This document shows positions 50,577 through 63,674 of a stretch of DNA of 64,000 nucleotides, piece by piece. The first letter of the stretch is position 1. Every line of letters begins with the position of its first letter. The stretch is taken from NCBI GenBank assembly GCA_013433145.1, contig CM024173.1:4884101-4948100 (forward strand), read 5' to 3'. The notes under the pieces are model-generated. The model saw only the letters and a list, made by a program, of their open reading frames with translations, ran no database searches and was not told where the DNA came from. The translations under genes were made by a program, and so were the position numbers. This DNA is from Ascaris suum (lineage: Eukaryota; Nematoda; Chromadorea; Rhabditida; Ascarididae).

Positions 50577-53500
50577 TCAGTGAGCGGTTGGCGTCGTGGT
50601 GTCCTCATCGCTGATGAGTTCGACATAAGTGAATGGAAAAGTGCCCTTCTTGCCATTCAGAATCCCTTCGCAGATGCCCGATGGGTGCACCTTCGTCACC
50701 TTTATCAACTCGCCTTTCTAAAAACTGGTTCTTTTCCTCGAAGAATGAGCTTGCTGTTAGGCTTGAAAGCGATAGGTATCCAGTTTAGCATCCTAAAGTA
50801 CGCCATCCCAATTTATTATTTTTTACTTCATGGATCCGCCTGGTGAGTGAGCAAACTCAGGTAGCCTGGAATATGAAATGCTTCGTTTTTAAAGGAAACT
50901 TACTAAGCGGCAACATAACATATAAACTGCACTCACAATCTTGTTCCATTTCTTGATCGGAATGCACAGCTGCCACACATCAACCTAATGTCCAGTCAGC
51001 ACTCATCGGTGACCCTCACTGCAATATATGACCCTCAACGTGCAAACCGACGGTTGCTTGCTACCAGAACATTGCAGTGAGATGACGCAACACATACACA
51101 CAGACTTAATCCTCCCACCCTCTCTCCAATTGTGTGGCAATGCTCGAAAGTCACAGCCCCATCCCTAGCTCAGGTTATACTTGAGCAGAAAAGGTGTGAA
51201 ATGAAACTGGTGGAAAATTTCTTCTTCATCCGATGACTTTTTACTCCACATCCCTTTGTTTGTCATCCGAGATCATGTGCATATACATTATGAACCAATA
51301 AGATCGTCTCTAGAATCAAACTGCCGCTAACTCCTGTAGGTGCGCAACTACAAAAGAAAAAAGCCACAGTCATAATAAATTATCAACGAATCGTGAGAAA
51401 TGGTTACAAATAAACATCTCAACAACATTGTGAAAGGAAATCAACCTTTAAACGTAGTGCTTCAGTATCATAGACGTTGGGTCGCCTGTCCAGCATAACA
51501 CGGGCCCAGGAAGGCACACGTCCCTGCAACGAATCTCTTCAGCTCACCCATCCTCGGCAAACAAGTCTCTCCAGACAGCTCACTGGACCAAAACCACAAT
51601 CAATCGCTTTCATTCAGCCTTTAAAAAAAAACTAAATACCTACCCGACCGAAGGCATAAACGTTTTAAAAAATAACTCAACAGCATCTGATAAAATGTTC
51701 ATTTCCTTTGAAAGAAACTGTGTTTATTTCTTTTCAAATAATCATTGATAAATCAAACTGCAAACTGTAGGCCACTTTCAAGTGCTCAGGTTCATTCAAA
51801 CGTTTGATCGAGTGGAATCATACCACTCAAATAAATCGCAGTTCATCACCATAATTTCTGCGTTACCTGAATAAAAATAGTGGACGCGACCCATGCAAAG
51901 ACGCAGGCGCCCATAGATTTATGCTGAATGGCTGCCCTATATCAGGTTTTTTATAAATGTTAAGCGCACAAAAGTTCGAATTCCGACAGGAACAGTTGTG
52001 CTAGACAGCTGATTTCAGCCAATAAAGGAGGTACCGATTGTGGAGATGAACATGGCACCGATTCGTTGCCCTCACTCGTTGCTGATACGTTGCTTAGTCG
52101 ATTCTCAGAAGAAAGTGAAGACGTATCGGGGCTACCTCTCTCTACTATCACATCCTCGAGGCGCGCCTGCAAACTCGTAATTTCATCCATTTGTCTATCT
52201 GCTCAAAAGCAAAACGTAAGCCAATAGCTCTGAATCCCCATCGAAACTGGGAATTCTTAATAAATTCATTTCCTCATGGCACTCTTGAACCGTTGCAATT
52301 TTGAGCTTCAATAAAAAAGGAAAAGCGCTGTGTGATACGAAATCTTAATCGAATGCAAAACGTAGGCAAACTTTTGTCCACCACTTGACTGTGAATCCTT
52401 TTGAGGTTGGTGGATCCATTTGAGTGCTGCTGCGCTGGTCCAACTTATGAGGTCTATTATATCATAAGTTGGTGTAGTGATCAACGAGTTGAATGCGCCC
52501 CACAGACAGACAGATGCATAGAAATACAAGCGCAGAATCTGCTAAATCAATTTTAAAATATAAATAATAAACACTACTTCGCGTGCAGAATGTACAACTT
52601 AATAAGAAGTGCAAAGCGCAAGTCAGCATAACGCACCAGTTCGATGATGAAGACCATCGAAGCTCAACCAAAGTGAACAGTATATGAGGGTAGGCAACAT
52701 CGATGAAGCAACAAGGAGCATATGACAGAGAGGCACTGATATTCATGCCTCAGCGACTACTACAGCAAACAATGCAATGCAACTTAAAATTACCATATAT
52801 CAGCAGTTTCCGTGGACGAAAAACCAGAAACAGAAAAAAGAGGAAATTCAGCCTGCAAGTGCTGATCAAAGTGGCTTTACGAGGTAATTGGTGGGTACAA
52901 GTCCAGTGTTGCCGAGTGCATTCCTAGCCTGCCACCAGCCTTCTTGCGGCTTCCCGATAACCTCGAGTAATTCATTTTTCTCGAACGGTAGGTCCGTTGA
53001 CTGCTCACCCTCGAAAGAGTAGAGCGCGATCATCTGAAATCCGTGTCGTTAACTTCATCTCGATCCATTTTTGTGCTCTACATTTGTAAACACTGACACA
53101 AACAGCAGACATATAAATGAAAGCATAGAGCTAAAGTGCAATGAGCAGCTTTCCCTATCCCATTTTGTGCATTCAACTTTCTCCATGGTGATATTGATAC
53201 AACTTACTACCGTAAACATCTGCGCAGGTGGGGAACGGAGTTAAAGTGGTTGGAGCTTCGAAAGGAGGCAATAATAAATTGTTATTATGGATGCACTTTT
53301 TGAGAATAAGTTTAGGTCGCTGATCTTTCCACATAAATCACGATCCAATCTACTTATGCAAATGAATCTTCGATCGAAATGCGTGCTGGGCCTTTCGCTC
53401 TTTTAGACGGTGTAATATTCGAATCAAAGACCCCAATAAGCCCTCCTTTATTGTGGCAATGTGCTATTCCAATCCAAAACTTCCATTGTCCCACTCCGTT

Positions 53501-56500
53501 ATTTGAGGAAATCGCTTATTTTTTATATCCGCGAACATAATGTCATCTGGAAGTTGCGGGTTACCTTCCTTGATCAAAATCTTTGTAATTGCATGCGAAC
53601 TCAGATCACTGCATACTTCCCGTGCAATGCGTAGTTCCGGAACATCATGTTAGGATCACATTTACCGCTTTGACATCTTACAGTGACGAGACGGATCCTA
53701 GCCCTAACTTTATAAGACAGGAAGCGAGGAGGGGAAACTATACTTCCTGCACGTGAAAAACACCAATCGACAACCGAGAAGAGCTTACTGCCTGCAGCAA
53801 AGCAAAAATACCTTCAGGAACGAGAAAGAAGTTGGGCAGCGATAAGGTATACAATTGATGAGCTACGTAATAACGCGACTGCTCACTGTCAACAATACAA
53901 AAAATCCAATTGGCAACGAAGACAAGCTATAAGTCCACGATACAACTCATGGACTTAAGCAGCCAGCATCTATATAGCCAGCGTGGTAACCCAAATGCGT
54001 CAAAGATGCCCACACAGCTCTATGGATGCATATATAAGCCGATAACGACAAAAACTATTATCTTCCACTCACCATCATATCGCAGCTCAAAGTGATGCAA
54101 AAACTACTAAACTCAGCCACAGAAAAATCTAAGTGAAATCACTGAAGTTTTATTGCAACGCGCGTCTCACTTACGACTACAAGAAGCTATCACCTAAAAC
54201 CATAAACCAATTATGCAAAACGTTCAATAACTAACCTTCTCGAGGGTAGGTTTCTGTAAAGGTCGAACCAAGCTAACGTTGGCAAGAATCCTCATTTTGA
54301 AGTGATTCAAAAGTGCAGGAATATCAACGAAGTGTTGCTCGGCGATCTATATACAAAACAATTTCATACTATAAACAACGCAGTATAAAACAATCACTTG
54401 GCAATCAAACTTCTCGAATTACTCTTTCAGAATTGTTTCTTTTGATGGTGAATTTCACAAGAGACACAATCCGAGCTAATAAAATTACCCTCAATATGTG
54501 AGAATCAAAGCTGCTCTCTCATAACGACAACGTCAGCGAAAGACCCACAATAATTGCTGGCAATTTCAACTTTTGCTAAAACATTTCACTGCATCACATT
54601 AACAAAAAATGCATTCGTTTTTTACTAGCAACGTTTCATGAAATCGAAATGCTTCCCTTTTAAAAAATATTAGCAAGTTGGCTGCATTTCGGACTATATT
54701 AAACGTTCCTGATCCATTAAAAGAATACTACCAGTTCAAGAACTAAAAAATTAATCTAATGCATCCAATAAGTGAACAACAAAAGCTTCTGTCCTTAACA
54801 CTTTAGCATCCTCTGCGAATCAAATCCATCCATTAACAAATCATCCTCTAAAAGTTACATTATTTAGCATATAACACAACGTTACAGCACATGAATAATC
54901 GATCCTACGCCTTAACAGCTGGTAATTATCTTAATTCGCCTCTGTGTTGCAACATTTTAGAAATATAATCACTCGGGAAGCAAACTTCAAATTTTTAGCA
55001 TTCGACTGTATGCAAATAAACTCAGACTACAGTCCTGAGGAATGATTTCTTTTACTGAGGAACCGTACTGAGCTCAGTCCCTCGCAACTACATAAAAAAT
55101 ATCGCATGTGTAAGTATCTACCTTAACGCTTGTTCCTCCATCATCGTCTTCGACCGGTTCAATAAGATAATGGCGCACTTGCTGTTCGCCGACGAGCTCC
55201 TCCCTGGAAATATTCATTCGACTTTATGGATCACCTCATTTCATGAATAACCTATAAGACACATAAGCCATTCGCACAACTGTTTTGCCAGTTTGAATGA
55301 CCGATCTCTACGAATGCACTATTCAATCGGATGCTATGCAAACTAACGACGCGATGTATTTTTGACCATTTTTAGTTCTGATCGTTTTGACCAATAAAAC
55401 AACGACTACTTTTGGCAAAGGGAAGTTCTCATTTAAGCATCTAATTTTTATCGGAATAAAACAAACCACAGAGAAATGTAAATGAAAGCTTTGGATGACT
55501 GAATATCTGCTGAAATATTCGTTTGCACAACGACCCGGTTCCCAAATATCATGCACGATGATACGCATACTATCCAACTTTACTTCATCGATTCCTGGGA
55601 GATGCTTACTATCCTGAATTTGCCACAAAATATCCACGCTGCATTCTTTTCGAGAACTCTGTTGAAAAAACCCTCATTTGAAATTAATCACCACTGTATT
55701 GGAAACACAGCAAGCAGAAATTTTTATGGGGAGGATGGAGGTAGAAAAGAACATTCAGCTGGGCACACGAACACTGCGTAATATCGATAGGAAGAAAAAC
55801 AGTGCAGGTTCCTTGCACGCACAACTGAAGCAGTTATTGGACCACATGTTAAGCTGAAGCCCAGCGTTCAAAACAAGTGTCAGGTGGTAATGTTACGATG
55901 AAAGAATTTCCATTGTTTAACCATAATTGAGTTTTTGATGAGTATATAAAAGCGACATTGTTCAACCGTTCTTATAAATGATATCGATAATGCAGAGAAT
56001 TTGCTGTTATGCAATAGCTACCTCTAAACACAGATGAACCTACACCCTCCTGTTATATGTTTTTTGATGGATGACAATCGAAAATCGCTGCTACACTTTG
56101 GAACAATCACAACCCAATAGAGAAAAAAAACATGAAAACGTAACGAACAGAGGATGTGGATAATCGGAAGACGGCTGCCCGCAAGGAAAACGTTTCTGGG
56201 AAAAGTTCGACGTAGATACCGCCTACTCATCGGCATTATCACTGACGAGCTGAGGTGAATTTGAGAAGCAAATAAAGAATCTTTGTGAGCAGCCTTACAG
56301 CTGTTCTCCCAAAGTTTAGCTCCACCTAGCTCGTTGATTTTCTCATTGCCTTTACTGCCTCCTTTTCTACCGCTTACCGCACAGGAACTAAAGTGTGTGC
56401 CTACAAAACTTCAATAACCTGAAATGACACGTTTCGCTTAGTCACATAACGTGACCCCCAACCCCAATTTTCCGCATATTTTCCTTGTCTGCGACGAGAA

Positions 56501-56754
56501 CCTAAACTGAGCCGAATGAGCAAACAATGGAGTGCAAAACGGAGGCTCATTAAGATGATGTGCAAACGAACGGACTACGCATACCTGACGGACAGTGCGT
56601 AGCTACCTGGCGAAGTGGAGTCACGGATTAGGAACGTGCCCAGCGTCGAATCGGGATGCTCACATAGCAAACGTGTAGCCTCCTCGCGATCTACCTCGAA
56701 GTAGAAATTTCTCCATGCGTATGGATCAAACGAAGATGAGGCGGACTGCGCCAT
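50577..56754 (-). CDS. ced-2: CRK/CED-2 adaptor protein (SH2-SH3-linker-SH3), 7 exons, 288 aa
   Basis: Coding exons: 56754-56585, 55203-55122, 54346-54236, 53033-52881, 52166-52035, 51523-51446, 50717-50577. They sum to 867 nt; the first join is phase 2, the others phase 0. The SH2 domain (about 9-121) starts FDPYAWRNFYFEVDREEA, with FLIRDS supplying the phosphotyrosine-binding Arg, RHYLIEP, and IPALLNHFKMRIL. SH3-N (122-172) has ALYSFEGEQSTDLPFEKNEL, EGWWQARN and GLVPTNYL. A Ser-rich linker (173-216) and SH3-C (about 223-275) follow, the latter with ARVMLDRRPNVYDTEALRLK, GELIKVTK and GTFPFTYVELI. Known: CRK/CED-2 links phosphotyrosine signals through CED-5/DOCK180 and CED-12/ELMO to CED-10/Rac in cell-corpse engulfment and migration. 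Length fits CED-2 (279) and CrkII (304). The linker contains no tyrosine, so the Abl-type regulatory site of vertebrate CrkII is absent from it. The start MAQSASSSFDP matches the usual Crk start just before SH2. Confidence 0.93.
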
Positions 56755-56978
56755 CAGGATATCATACGATCTGCGCACTCCAGCGTTCTACTGCGTTTGC
56801 AGCCAAATTCCTAAACACCATTTAAACGGTCTACCAGCAACATTGCCTATTTTGACATCTTTATGCGATAAAATATCACGTTGTGCTACCTGTTGAACAG
56901 CCATCTGATAGGTTTTTGATGTTTCGTTGGTGTTCTGCTAGTTGTAAGTGAACTCTTTCGTTTAGTCGCTGCCGCCAT
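56755..56978 (-). other. Possible alternative 5' coding exon of the crk/ced-2 gene
   Basis: An ATG at 56978 (context AAAATGG) opens 29 codons that begin MAAATKRKSSLTT and end LFN plus AG at a GTAGCA donor (56890|56889). The acceptor TGCGCAG at 56771 leaves A-TCG-TAT-GAT-ATC-CTG in frame with the crk ATG at 56754. This makes a 35-residue basic N-terminal extension with a 119-bp intron. The phases agree, but most Crk proteins lack such an extension, so this is either an isoform or chance. Alternatively the AG at 56771 is a trans-splice site 16 nt before the main start. Confidence 0.35.
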
Positions 56979-57088
56979 TTTATCTCCCAAGCAAGCATCA
57001 CTATCAGAAAATGCTGACCGAATGAGGCCGCCGATGACCGTAATAAAAACGGAAGGTCCAAGATGTTGTTGAAGTGTCATTTTCATAT

Positions 57089-57307
57089 ATGGAATCTGAA
57101 CTGCGCTTAAAACTGAGACCATGCCAACTTGATTCAGCACAGCTTTTTAGCGCCTCCATAGGATGCAGAAAGGCGCATATCAACTGCTCCTCTAATCTCG
57201 AGATTTACGAATGCTCTCTAATCAGTGGCGATGATGGCATGTTACCTCGACGTTATCGAGACATAAACTCACAGAGCCTTCGCCGGTGCCTCACCTGCCT
57301 GCACCAA
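57089..57307 (+). other. Possible first exon of a gene divergent from crk
   Basis: ATG 57089 opens 73 codons ending at a CAA|GTAAAC donor. The composition is GC-rich, and the product has several Cys (SIGCRKAHINCSSNLEIYEC). It lies about 110 bp from the alternative crk ATG (56978) in the opposite direction, so a shared promoter region is conceivable. A following plus-strand open segment after CCTGCAAAG at 57403 does not match in phase. No family was recognised. Confidence 0.22.
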
Positions 57308-58295
57308 GTAAACTGTTTTTTAACTTGCTATTCAAAGCCACATACGCAGTACACACCCGTGACCCGCATCAACTGATTCTTTTAAATTTTTCCTGCAAAG
57401 GGGGAGAAGCACGCGAAAGTGACATCAGCCAGCACAGTAAACTGTCCGTGAATAGGAAAATATCCGCAACAATATATTCATGCTTCAGTGGAACGAACTG
57501 CTCTCCGAGAATTACAACGGAAGATTTGTTTTACCGATATCACCGACTACACAATGCTTTTCAACTGATCACAAACTGCATTTAATTTCTATGCACATTC
57601 AAATGTATACAGATTAATATCGAAATTGATACCGGAAGTCGTCATTCGGTGCAAGGCAGACATACCAGTTTCGCGACTTTCCCTGCTGGAACTAGCGAAC
57701 AAACAGGAGTGAAAACATTCCATACACAGGCTCGGCGCCATCATAATGCGCCTTCGAAAAATCAAGAAAGAGGAGGATATGGGGGAATATGTCAGAAAAG
57801 CTGATGATTACAAGCTTTAAAGATCTCATTCATGAAACAAAATGTGCGAACTGCTGGGGGGCAACGTTTGCGCTATAATCTATCACCCATATTCAACTAG
57901 TCCAACTTTTCTTTGAGTCCTCAAGAGAAAACTGGTTTTTCTACGATCCAGTCGGTCTAAATGTAGATTCGGTTGGCTGGGGATTTATGCAAATTTTCGG
58001 ATGTCTTTAATTTGTTTCGAAATTGAGGTAAAAACTTGAAAACTGAACACGACGTCATCCTACAGTGGTCATTGCATCCATCAAATTCGATAACTTAACT
58101 GTAGCCGTTCTTAGTTTGGAACTGCCTGACAGACAAATGGCGACATATACAATCATATCATGGGAATGACACTGCCACCACGTTTTAGCAAATGGATATC
58201 CCTAAAACTATTAAACAGGGGACCATCTCCCAAAAACGAGGCCAAGAAGCATACAAAGCAAATGCCATTCACAATAAACACCACAGCATCCAACA

Positions 58296-58309
58296 CCCCC
58301 CCCCCCCCC
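58296..58309. repeat. Poly-C run (14)
   Basis: This is a perfect C run next to an A-rich stretch. It makes the Gly/Pro-containing ORFs on both strands unreliable. Confidence 0.9.
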
Positions 58310-58672
58310 AACCAAAAAAATTGGAAAACAATAAATAAGCATAAGCGGAACCTCAATGTAGTGACATCAAAAGCAGTAGGATCCGAATGCGACATATCAC
58401 AGTCGTGAAGAAAGTGGTGAAATAACACCGCGAGAAAAACACAATAGAACTCTCAGGGAGGCGCGCGAAATTTAAGTTATTAAATTTAAGAGAATCATCC
58501 TCTTCTGGTTTCAGGTACTTTGTTTGGTCGTGAACGAGTGGGTGGCTACGTACGAACGTCCGCTAAAACGTCTAGAATAGTTCAATGGTGTTGCATACCT
58601 ACATGACATCGCTGCCACTATTTTCTATCTTATGCGTCCATCCACACCAATCACAGCACTTCGTTTTTTTTC

Positions 58673-58700
58673 CACACATACACACACACACACACACACA
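58673..58700. repeat. (CA)n microsatellite
   Basis: This is a short CA array, broken once by ATA near its start. Confidence 0.9.
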
Positions 58701-58875
58701 TCACCAGCTGAATGTTCATTTTTCACTCCAACACCTGTTAATCTACAGCGTACAACTACCGCTTATCGCATTCAAATGAACACCTGTATAATGCATTCAG
58801 CACACCTGGAAAGTGCCCAATGAAGAAACTTTTTCTACGTTCGTTGAAACCGAAGTGGAAAGGTCAAAGCTAACG

Positions 58876-59031
58876 TTACCACCTCTTCCCTTTGCGCTGC
58901 TTGGTGATTGAGGTCACTTTTCCCTCTGCAGCTTCAAGACGGTCTCGCCCCCAGTAGATTTTTGCGTAGTGATTTATTTCATAAATAAATATACGGGTTA
59001 CCAGAAGAGGTAATACGAAACGTGCACTCAT
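58876..59031 (-). CDS. Possible small membrane protein, 51 aa
   Basis: This is an open frame from ATG 59031 to TGG-TAA at 58876. An in-frame extension to 59070 exists. The product has a short hydrophobic N-terminal stretch (about residues 4-17, RFVLPLLVTRIFIY), then NHYAKIYWGRDRLEAAEG and a strongly basic tail ending KQRKGKRW. The 3' half is GC-richer than its flanks and reads like real protein. It could be a small mitochondrial or inner-membrane subunit or the last exon of a larger gene. No family was recognised, and no clear poly-T acceptor precedes it. Confidence 0.28.
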   Translation of the reverse strand: MSARFVLPLLVTRIFIYEINHYAKIYWGRDRLEAAEGKVTSITKQRKGKRW

Positions 59032-60739
59032 CTTTCCAGCAGACTTGACCAGTACAAGCCCGTTACACAAAATTCGTTTTCCCGTGTCCCGACTGATCTA
59101 AAACGATGATTCGAATGACATGAGATGAATGCATTTTTTTGGCATCTTCAAATGACTACGTGTTCTTTTCCAAGTTGAAGAGATAATGGGAAATGAGGTA
59201 CAGGTAGCGCATTCATGTCTGTCAAAAAATGCTTTAATGACCGTCGAGTTGATTCCTTTGTGCGACAAATTATTCATTTTCTTTTAAGTACGGCAATACT
59301 TCATGTTGATTATGTTTGACGACAGGATAGGAAAGGTAATTTTAGTGGCAAGGTCCCTGTCTATTCTCTTACGTAGAGCCATGTTTTATTAATTCGATCG
59401 GCCTTAAAGAGGCTTTGAAGCTGTAACTAAATATGCATTGAAACATAGTCTGTCGAACGATTAAGGAAACATTCGTGGATGTGCTTCGATCACTGAACAG
59501 TGGCTAGCGGCGGTTAAGTGCAATGAGGTTACGTCTAGGCATAAATGGACGGTGATCGAACCATGTGTGGAGAGCCGAGCTTACTCTGTAGTCAGCTGCT
59601 TAAGCAACATCCACTGCAATATTTTCAGCTTTGGATCGCACTGCCACTTTTTGTGCTCTCTTTTTGCGGTACCCGCAGCGTAATCAATTCTCTCATTAAT
59701 AAATTCATCTCGTGTGCTTATTGCTTTTCATTCCTAATAGCTTTATGAAAGTAGTTACTTCGGTGTGGATCCAAGCCAGATAGAAGAAACGTTTAATCCG
59801 AGGATTATTTTCAGGCTTTCCTACCTCATCATCACTTCCACTCTTCATTAAGCAGTCAATGTGAAACGTAAATATGTTTGACATAAAATTCCTCATTTCA
59901 TTCGTTGAACACATCTTTGATGTTTTTCGCAAATGCAGATGCAAATTTGCTCATCTCCAACTTCATCATGTAGTTTCAATGCGCGAGGCCATAAAGGTGT
60001 GTCAATGCAATCTCTTCGGGATCAATAGTACAAAATGATCCTCCATACCCGATTTCGTTCCATCTGATTATGTTCTTTGCGGGCTATAGAAAACTTTAGG
60101 TGCTGTTAAATTCGCATATGCAAATTGCAAATTGGTCAAATGCGGGCAAGGCAATGAAAAGTGTGTTAGACTTGCATAAGCGATCGAGCACACATGCGAA
60201 AGCGAATATTTGGTTGCAAGTTTATAAAAACATACGAAATGTGCTCTGTGTATGTGCAGCCGGTTGGCATCACTGACGTAAAATAAAAGCGCTCATTTAT
60301 TTATTTTCACTTGTACACATTTGCCCACTTATTGCATTTCTGTAATACCTGTTGCAATAAACTTGCTAATTACTTCTCACGATGGTATTTTAGTCACATT
60401 TTGTGACGTTATTTGTCACATATTCAGAGAATGCAATTTTTCAACTCTGTTCTCTAAGCGACTCCTTTTCCAATAATTATCAGTGCTGAATAAAGTGTTT
60501 AATGAGAGGTATGGTTCAGAGCTATGCAAAAAGGGACCCTCTCAGAGACGAATCAGCTCAGCTACAACTAGTATTTACCACAAATTTGTATGCACCTATG
60601 AAAATAGTATCGCAATTCACCATTCTGAGTCATTTTTTTCAGCTTATAAGTAGATAAAAATGTCACTGCTAGGGGTAGTCTGTGTTGCATCTAAGTCGAA
60701 TCTGCCAATATAAAATAGACAACGGCAAATTCATGCCCG

Positions 60740-60799
60740 AAAACAGAACCCAAATAACTTTATTGACAAGTTGCAAAAACAGAACCCAAATAACTTTAT
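60740..60799 (+). repeat. Direct duplication (24-bp unit, 36-bp period)
   Basis: The 24-bp unit containing AACAGAACCCAAATAACTTT occurs identically at 60740-60763 and 60776-60799, which suggests a recent local duplication. Confidence 0.95.
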
Positions 60800-63674
60800 C
60801 GAAGTTTGATGTTCGAACTCCAGACTGATTGACATCGAATGCTGAGTACTTATACTGTATGCTGGATACTCAATGAATTATATACTCAAATACTTGTTTA
60901 TTTTTACAATAATGGGTTAATATTGGATATTGTATCAACGCAATATCAGAAGTAACAGATCGCTTCGTAGATATATTTCTGTGTCGATGAGATCATCGAA
61001 GTTTGTCTGTTAATTTTCCGTCGTTGTCGTAAATTTCCAGAAACTCGCGACAACTCTAGAGGAAAAAAACGAGAAACAAAGCAAACAAATAAAATCCCCA
61101 TTATGATGTCAAATCGGCCACCTGCTGTAGACCTTTGCTGGAAAAATATTTCAAACAAACTGCAAAAGATCATTTTCAAGCGTACTTCATTTGCCTCATT
61201 GACGACGGTCATATTATGTCCATAAATGACGTCATTTAACGACTTCCTAACAGTGCGTAGAAGTGCGTGCAAAGTGAAGCTTGCCGACACTTCCGCTGAC
61301 TTTCACCGTTTAAATCCACCAAATATTTCGTTTTTTTTCCTCACAAATTATGTCAAAGAAGGACCTTTCTGAATAATGCAAAAGAGATTCATATTCCATC
61401 AAAGATCAAAATCCTCTAGGCTTGAAACGGATTTTTTTTCAATTTTGAATGGCTCAGTCACCGTCCAAATTTGAGAGTCGTTCCGATTTCAGAGGGAATA
61501 TGATGACTGACGCATCCACAATTGTCAATAAACTTTTTGTTTCTCAGAAATTATCCTTTGAAACAGAAAAAGAAAGTTTTTGAGAAATCGCGGCTCACAG
61601 ATATTATCCTTTGAACGAGAAGAACCAATAAACGTATTCTAAGCATCATTTGAAGGGAATGCCCCTAAAGGAGGACGGTGGAAGGGGACTAAGCAAACTT
61701 ATATAAGAAATGAATATAAGATGTTTTGATTTGGGCACATCTCCAACGTTTGGCGTATGCTATTTCGCACAAATTAAGCATCGCAGTAGTGACAGACGAC
61801 TGTCGTTAAATTCAGGCAGTCGACCACGACTCTAGTGGACCCAAATTCAGAGTGCTAACTTTGGCTTCATCAAAAAAGGAATTGAGATCTCCTGACTCTG
61901 ATTATAGAACGAAGGGATAATCATTTCGAAAACTCGTACACGTACTCTTACGGCAGCTAATAGGCGACCTGAGTGGATTCATCATCTACTAGGAGTCTAC
62001 TTCTACAGTCAACTACTTGCACCGGACGCGGCTGCACTCAAAATGCTGAGCTCTTTTTTTCTGGACTCATAACTAGCAGAAGTTGACTCTTTTTTTGGCA
62101 TAGTTGAATCACGAATTTACGCTTCCAAGAAAACCAGAACAGCAACCACCTTATTTCAACAAAGTCACCTACTATTGTTTATAATACACCACGACATAGT
62201 GTGTCATTCGTAGAGCCATGGTGGCTCACATTATTGTTGGTCTCTAAGAGGAAACTGATGGCGGATTCCAGAAGCATCACGAGGTGCTCCATTCTTTCGT
62301 TAAAAAATCCCGAGGTTTAAACTACATGCAAAAAAAGAGGCAATTCCAAACAAAATCAAATTATGACAGCTTAGGAAACAGTCAAAGAAAAACATAAGGT
62401 GATTAAAAAACGACGTGCTTAAAATATAGCAACTAGGAAAGCTTTAAGTAAAACCACGTCAGATGAAAACTTGATGTAATATAATGACCCTCCCCTTTCA
62501 AAACAATGCAGAGAAGGAGAAAAAAGGCAATTCCAGTGCAGATCATTAAGCTTTGACTAAGTAAAACTATGGAGTGATGTTTTGAATATTCATAAACCAC
62601 TGGTGTTCTGCTTCAGAGAAAATTAAAAAAGTGGAAGTGGAGGTAGTGGGAGATGGATGGGAACAGGGGCGACCCAGCTGTGCGATCAGCACTACTTGCC
62701 CTCTAGCCCTTCGCTGTCGACTTTTTCATATCGCGCTTCACCTGAACCCTTCACCTGGACTCTTAACTTGAGAGCAAACCTGTCACCATTTACATAACGG
62801 CATATATGTGCATGGATGGCGAAAAATGAATGACCATCGCTTTTCAAGCGCCTCTGCGAATCAGTGTTGCATTCTTGCGCTGTGGTGTCTGAGCGTATTT
62901 CTTCGTCGGTCTATGAGTCTATTCGCTAGCTTCGACTCAGAAAATACTGAAATCGGAGTTACAAAACCTGGCGTCTATAACTACCTTATAGGATGATCCC
63001 TATTCAACGTCGACCCCCCAAATTTGAAAAAAGTTTTAGAAACTAGAAAGTTTGCACACGGATATTCATTACTCGACGTTCTGTTCATCGAAAGACGAAT
63101 TTTTCATGGGAGATTTCTTTGAGCGGTCGATAATACGTAAAGGCATTATGCATACTTCATTTTTTATTGGTAGTTTATGACAGCGGTTGGTGAAGTGATC
63201 GAGACGCATGTGCGCATTTCATGTTAAGTCGTTCGGCATGCTTTTCTATCCGGTAAATATCCGGGTACAAATGGGATATCGGTCCATTGCAGTGAACTAA
63301 TACAAAGATGCGATATGCAAAAAAATGCGGGGAGTACTTACATTAAAACCTAAAGATGCGATGCGAGTAAGAGAATGCCTCCAAGGTGGCAGCAATTTTG
63401 TTCGTTAAAAGGAGTAAACGAGCGAATAAAGCAATTTCAATATGAAATTCAACGACGGGATATGGAAAACCAAGTGAAAGGAATATCATGAAGAATGTTT
63501 TTGCTTTGAATCAGTGAGGGGCTGAAATGTGACGGTAGAAAACCATAAAATATGGTTCTACAGTGCGATATTCAAGATGGATTGCTATGCAAACGCGAAT
63601 AAATCTTGCAGATAACATAAGCCTAGAGCCATACTCCCGTAGAGTTATAAACCAACTGCTAATTTGTCGGTCAG

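Larger units (their letters stand above)
57308..63674. other. Interval between crk and the right-edge exon
   Basis: Mostly AT-rich non-coding DNA with poly-C and CA tracts, the small ORF at 58876-59031 and the 60740-60799 duplication. A 114-codon minus-strand frame at 60946-61290 (LRTVRKSLNDVIYGHNMTVV near its start) has possible donors but no family. It may hold upstream exons of the gene whose exon lies at 63675. Confidence 0.45.

Noticed and set aside
50580..50846. Plus-strand 88-codon ORF
   Set aside because: It is antisense to the last crk exon, whose SH3-C motifs (GTFPFTYVELI) are unmistakable.
58153..58428. Gly-rich ORFs around the poly-C run
   Set aside because: Frame continuity depends on a 14-base homopolymer; no domain or splice borders.
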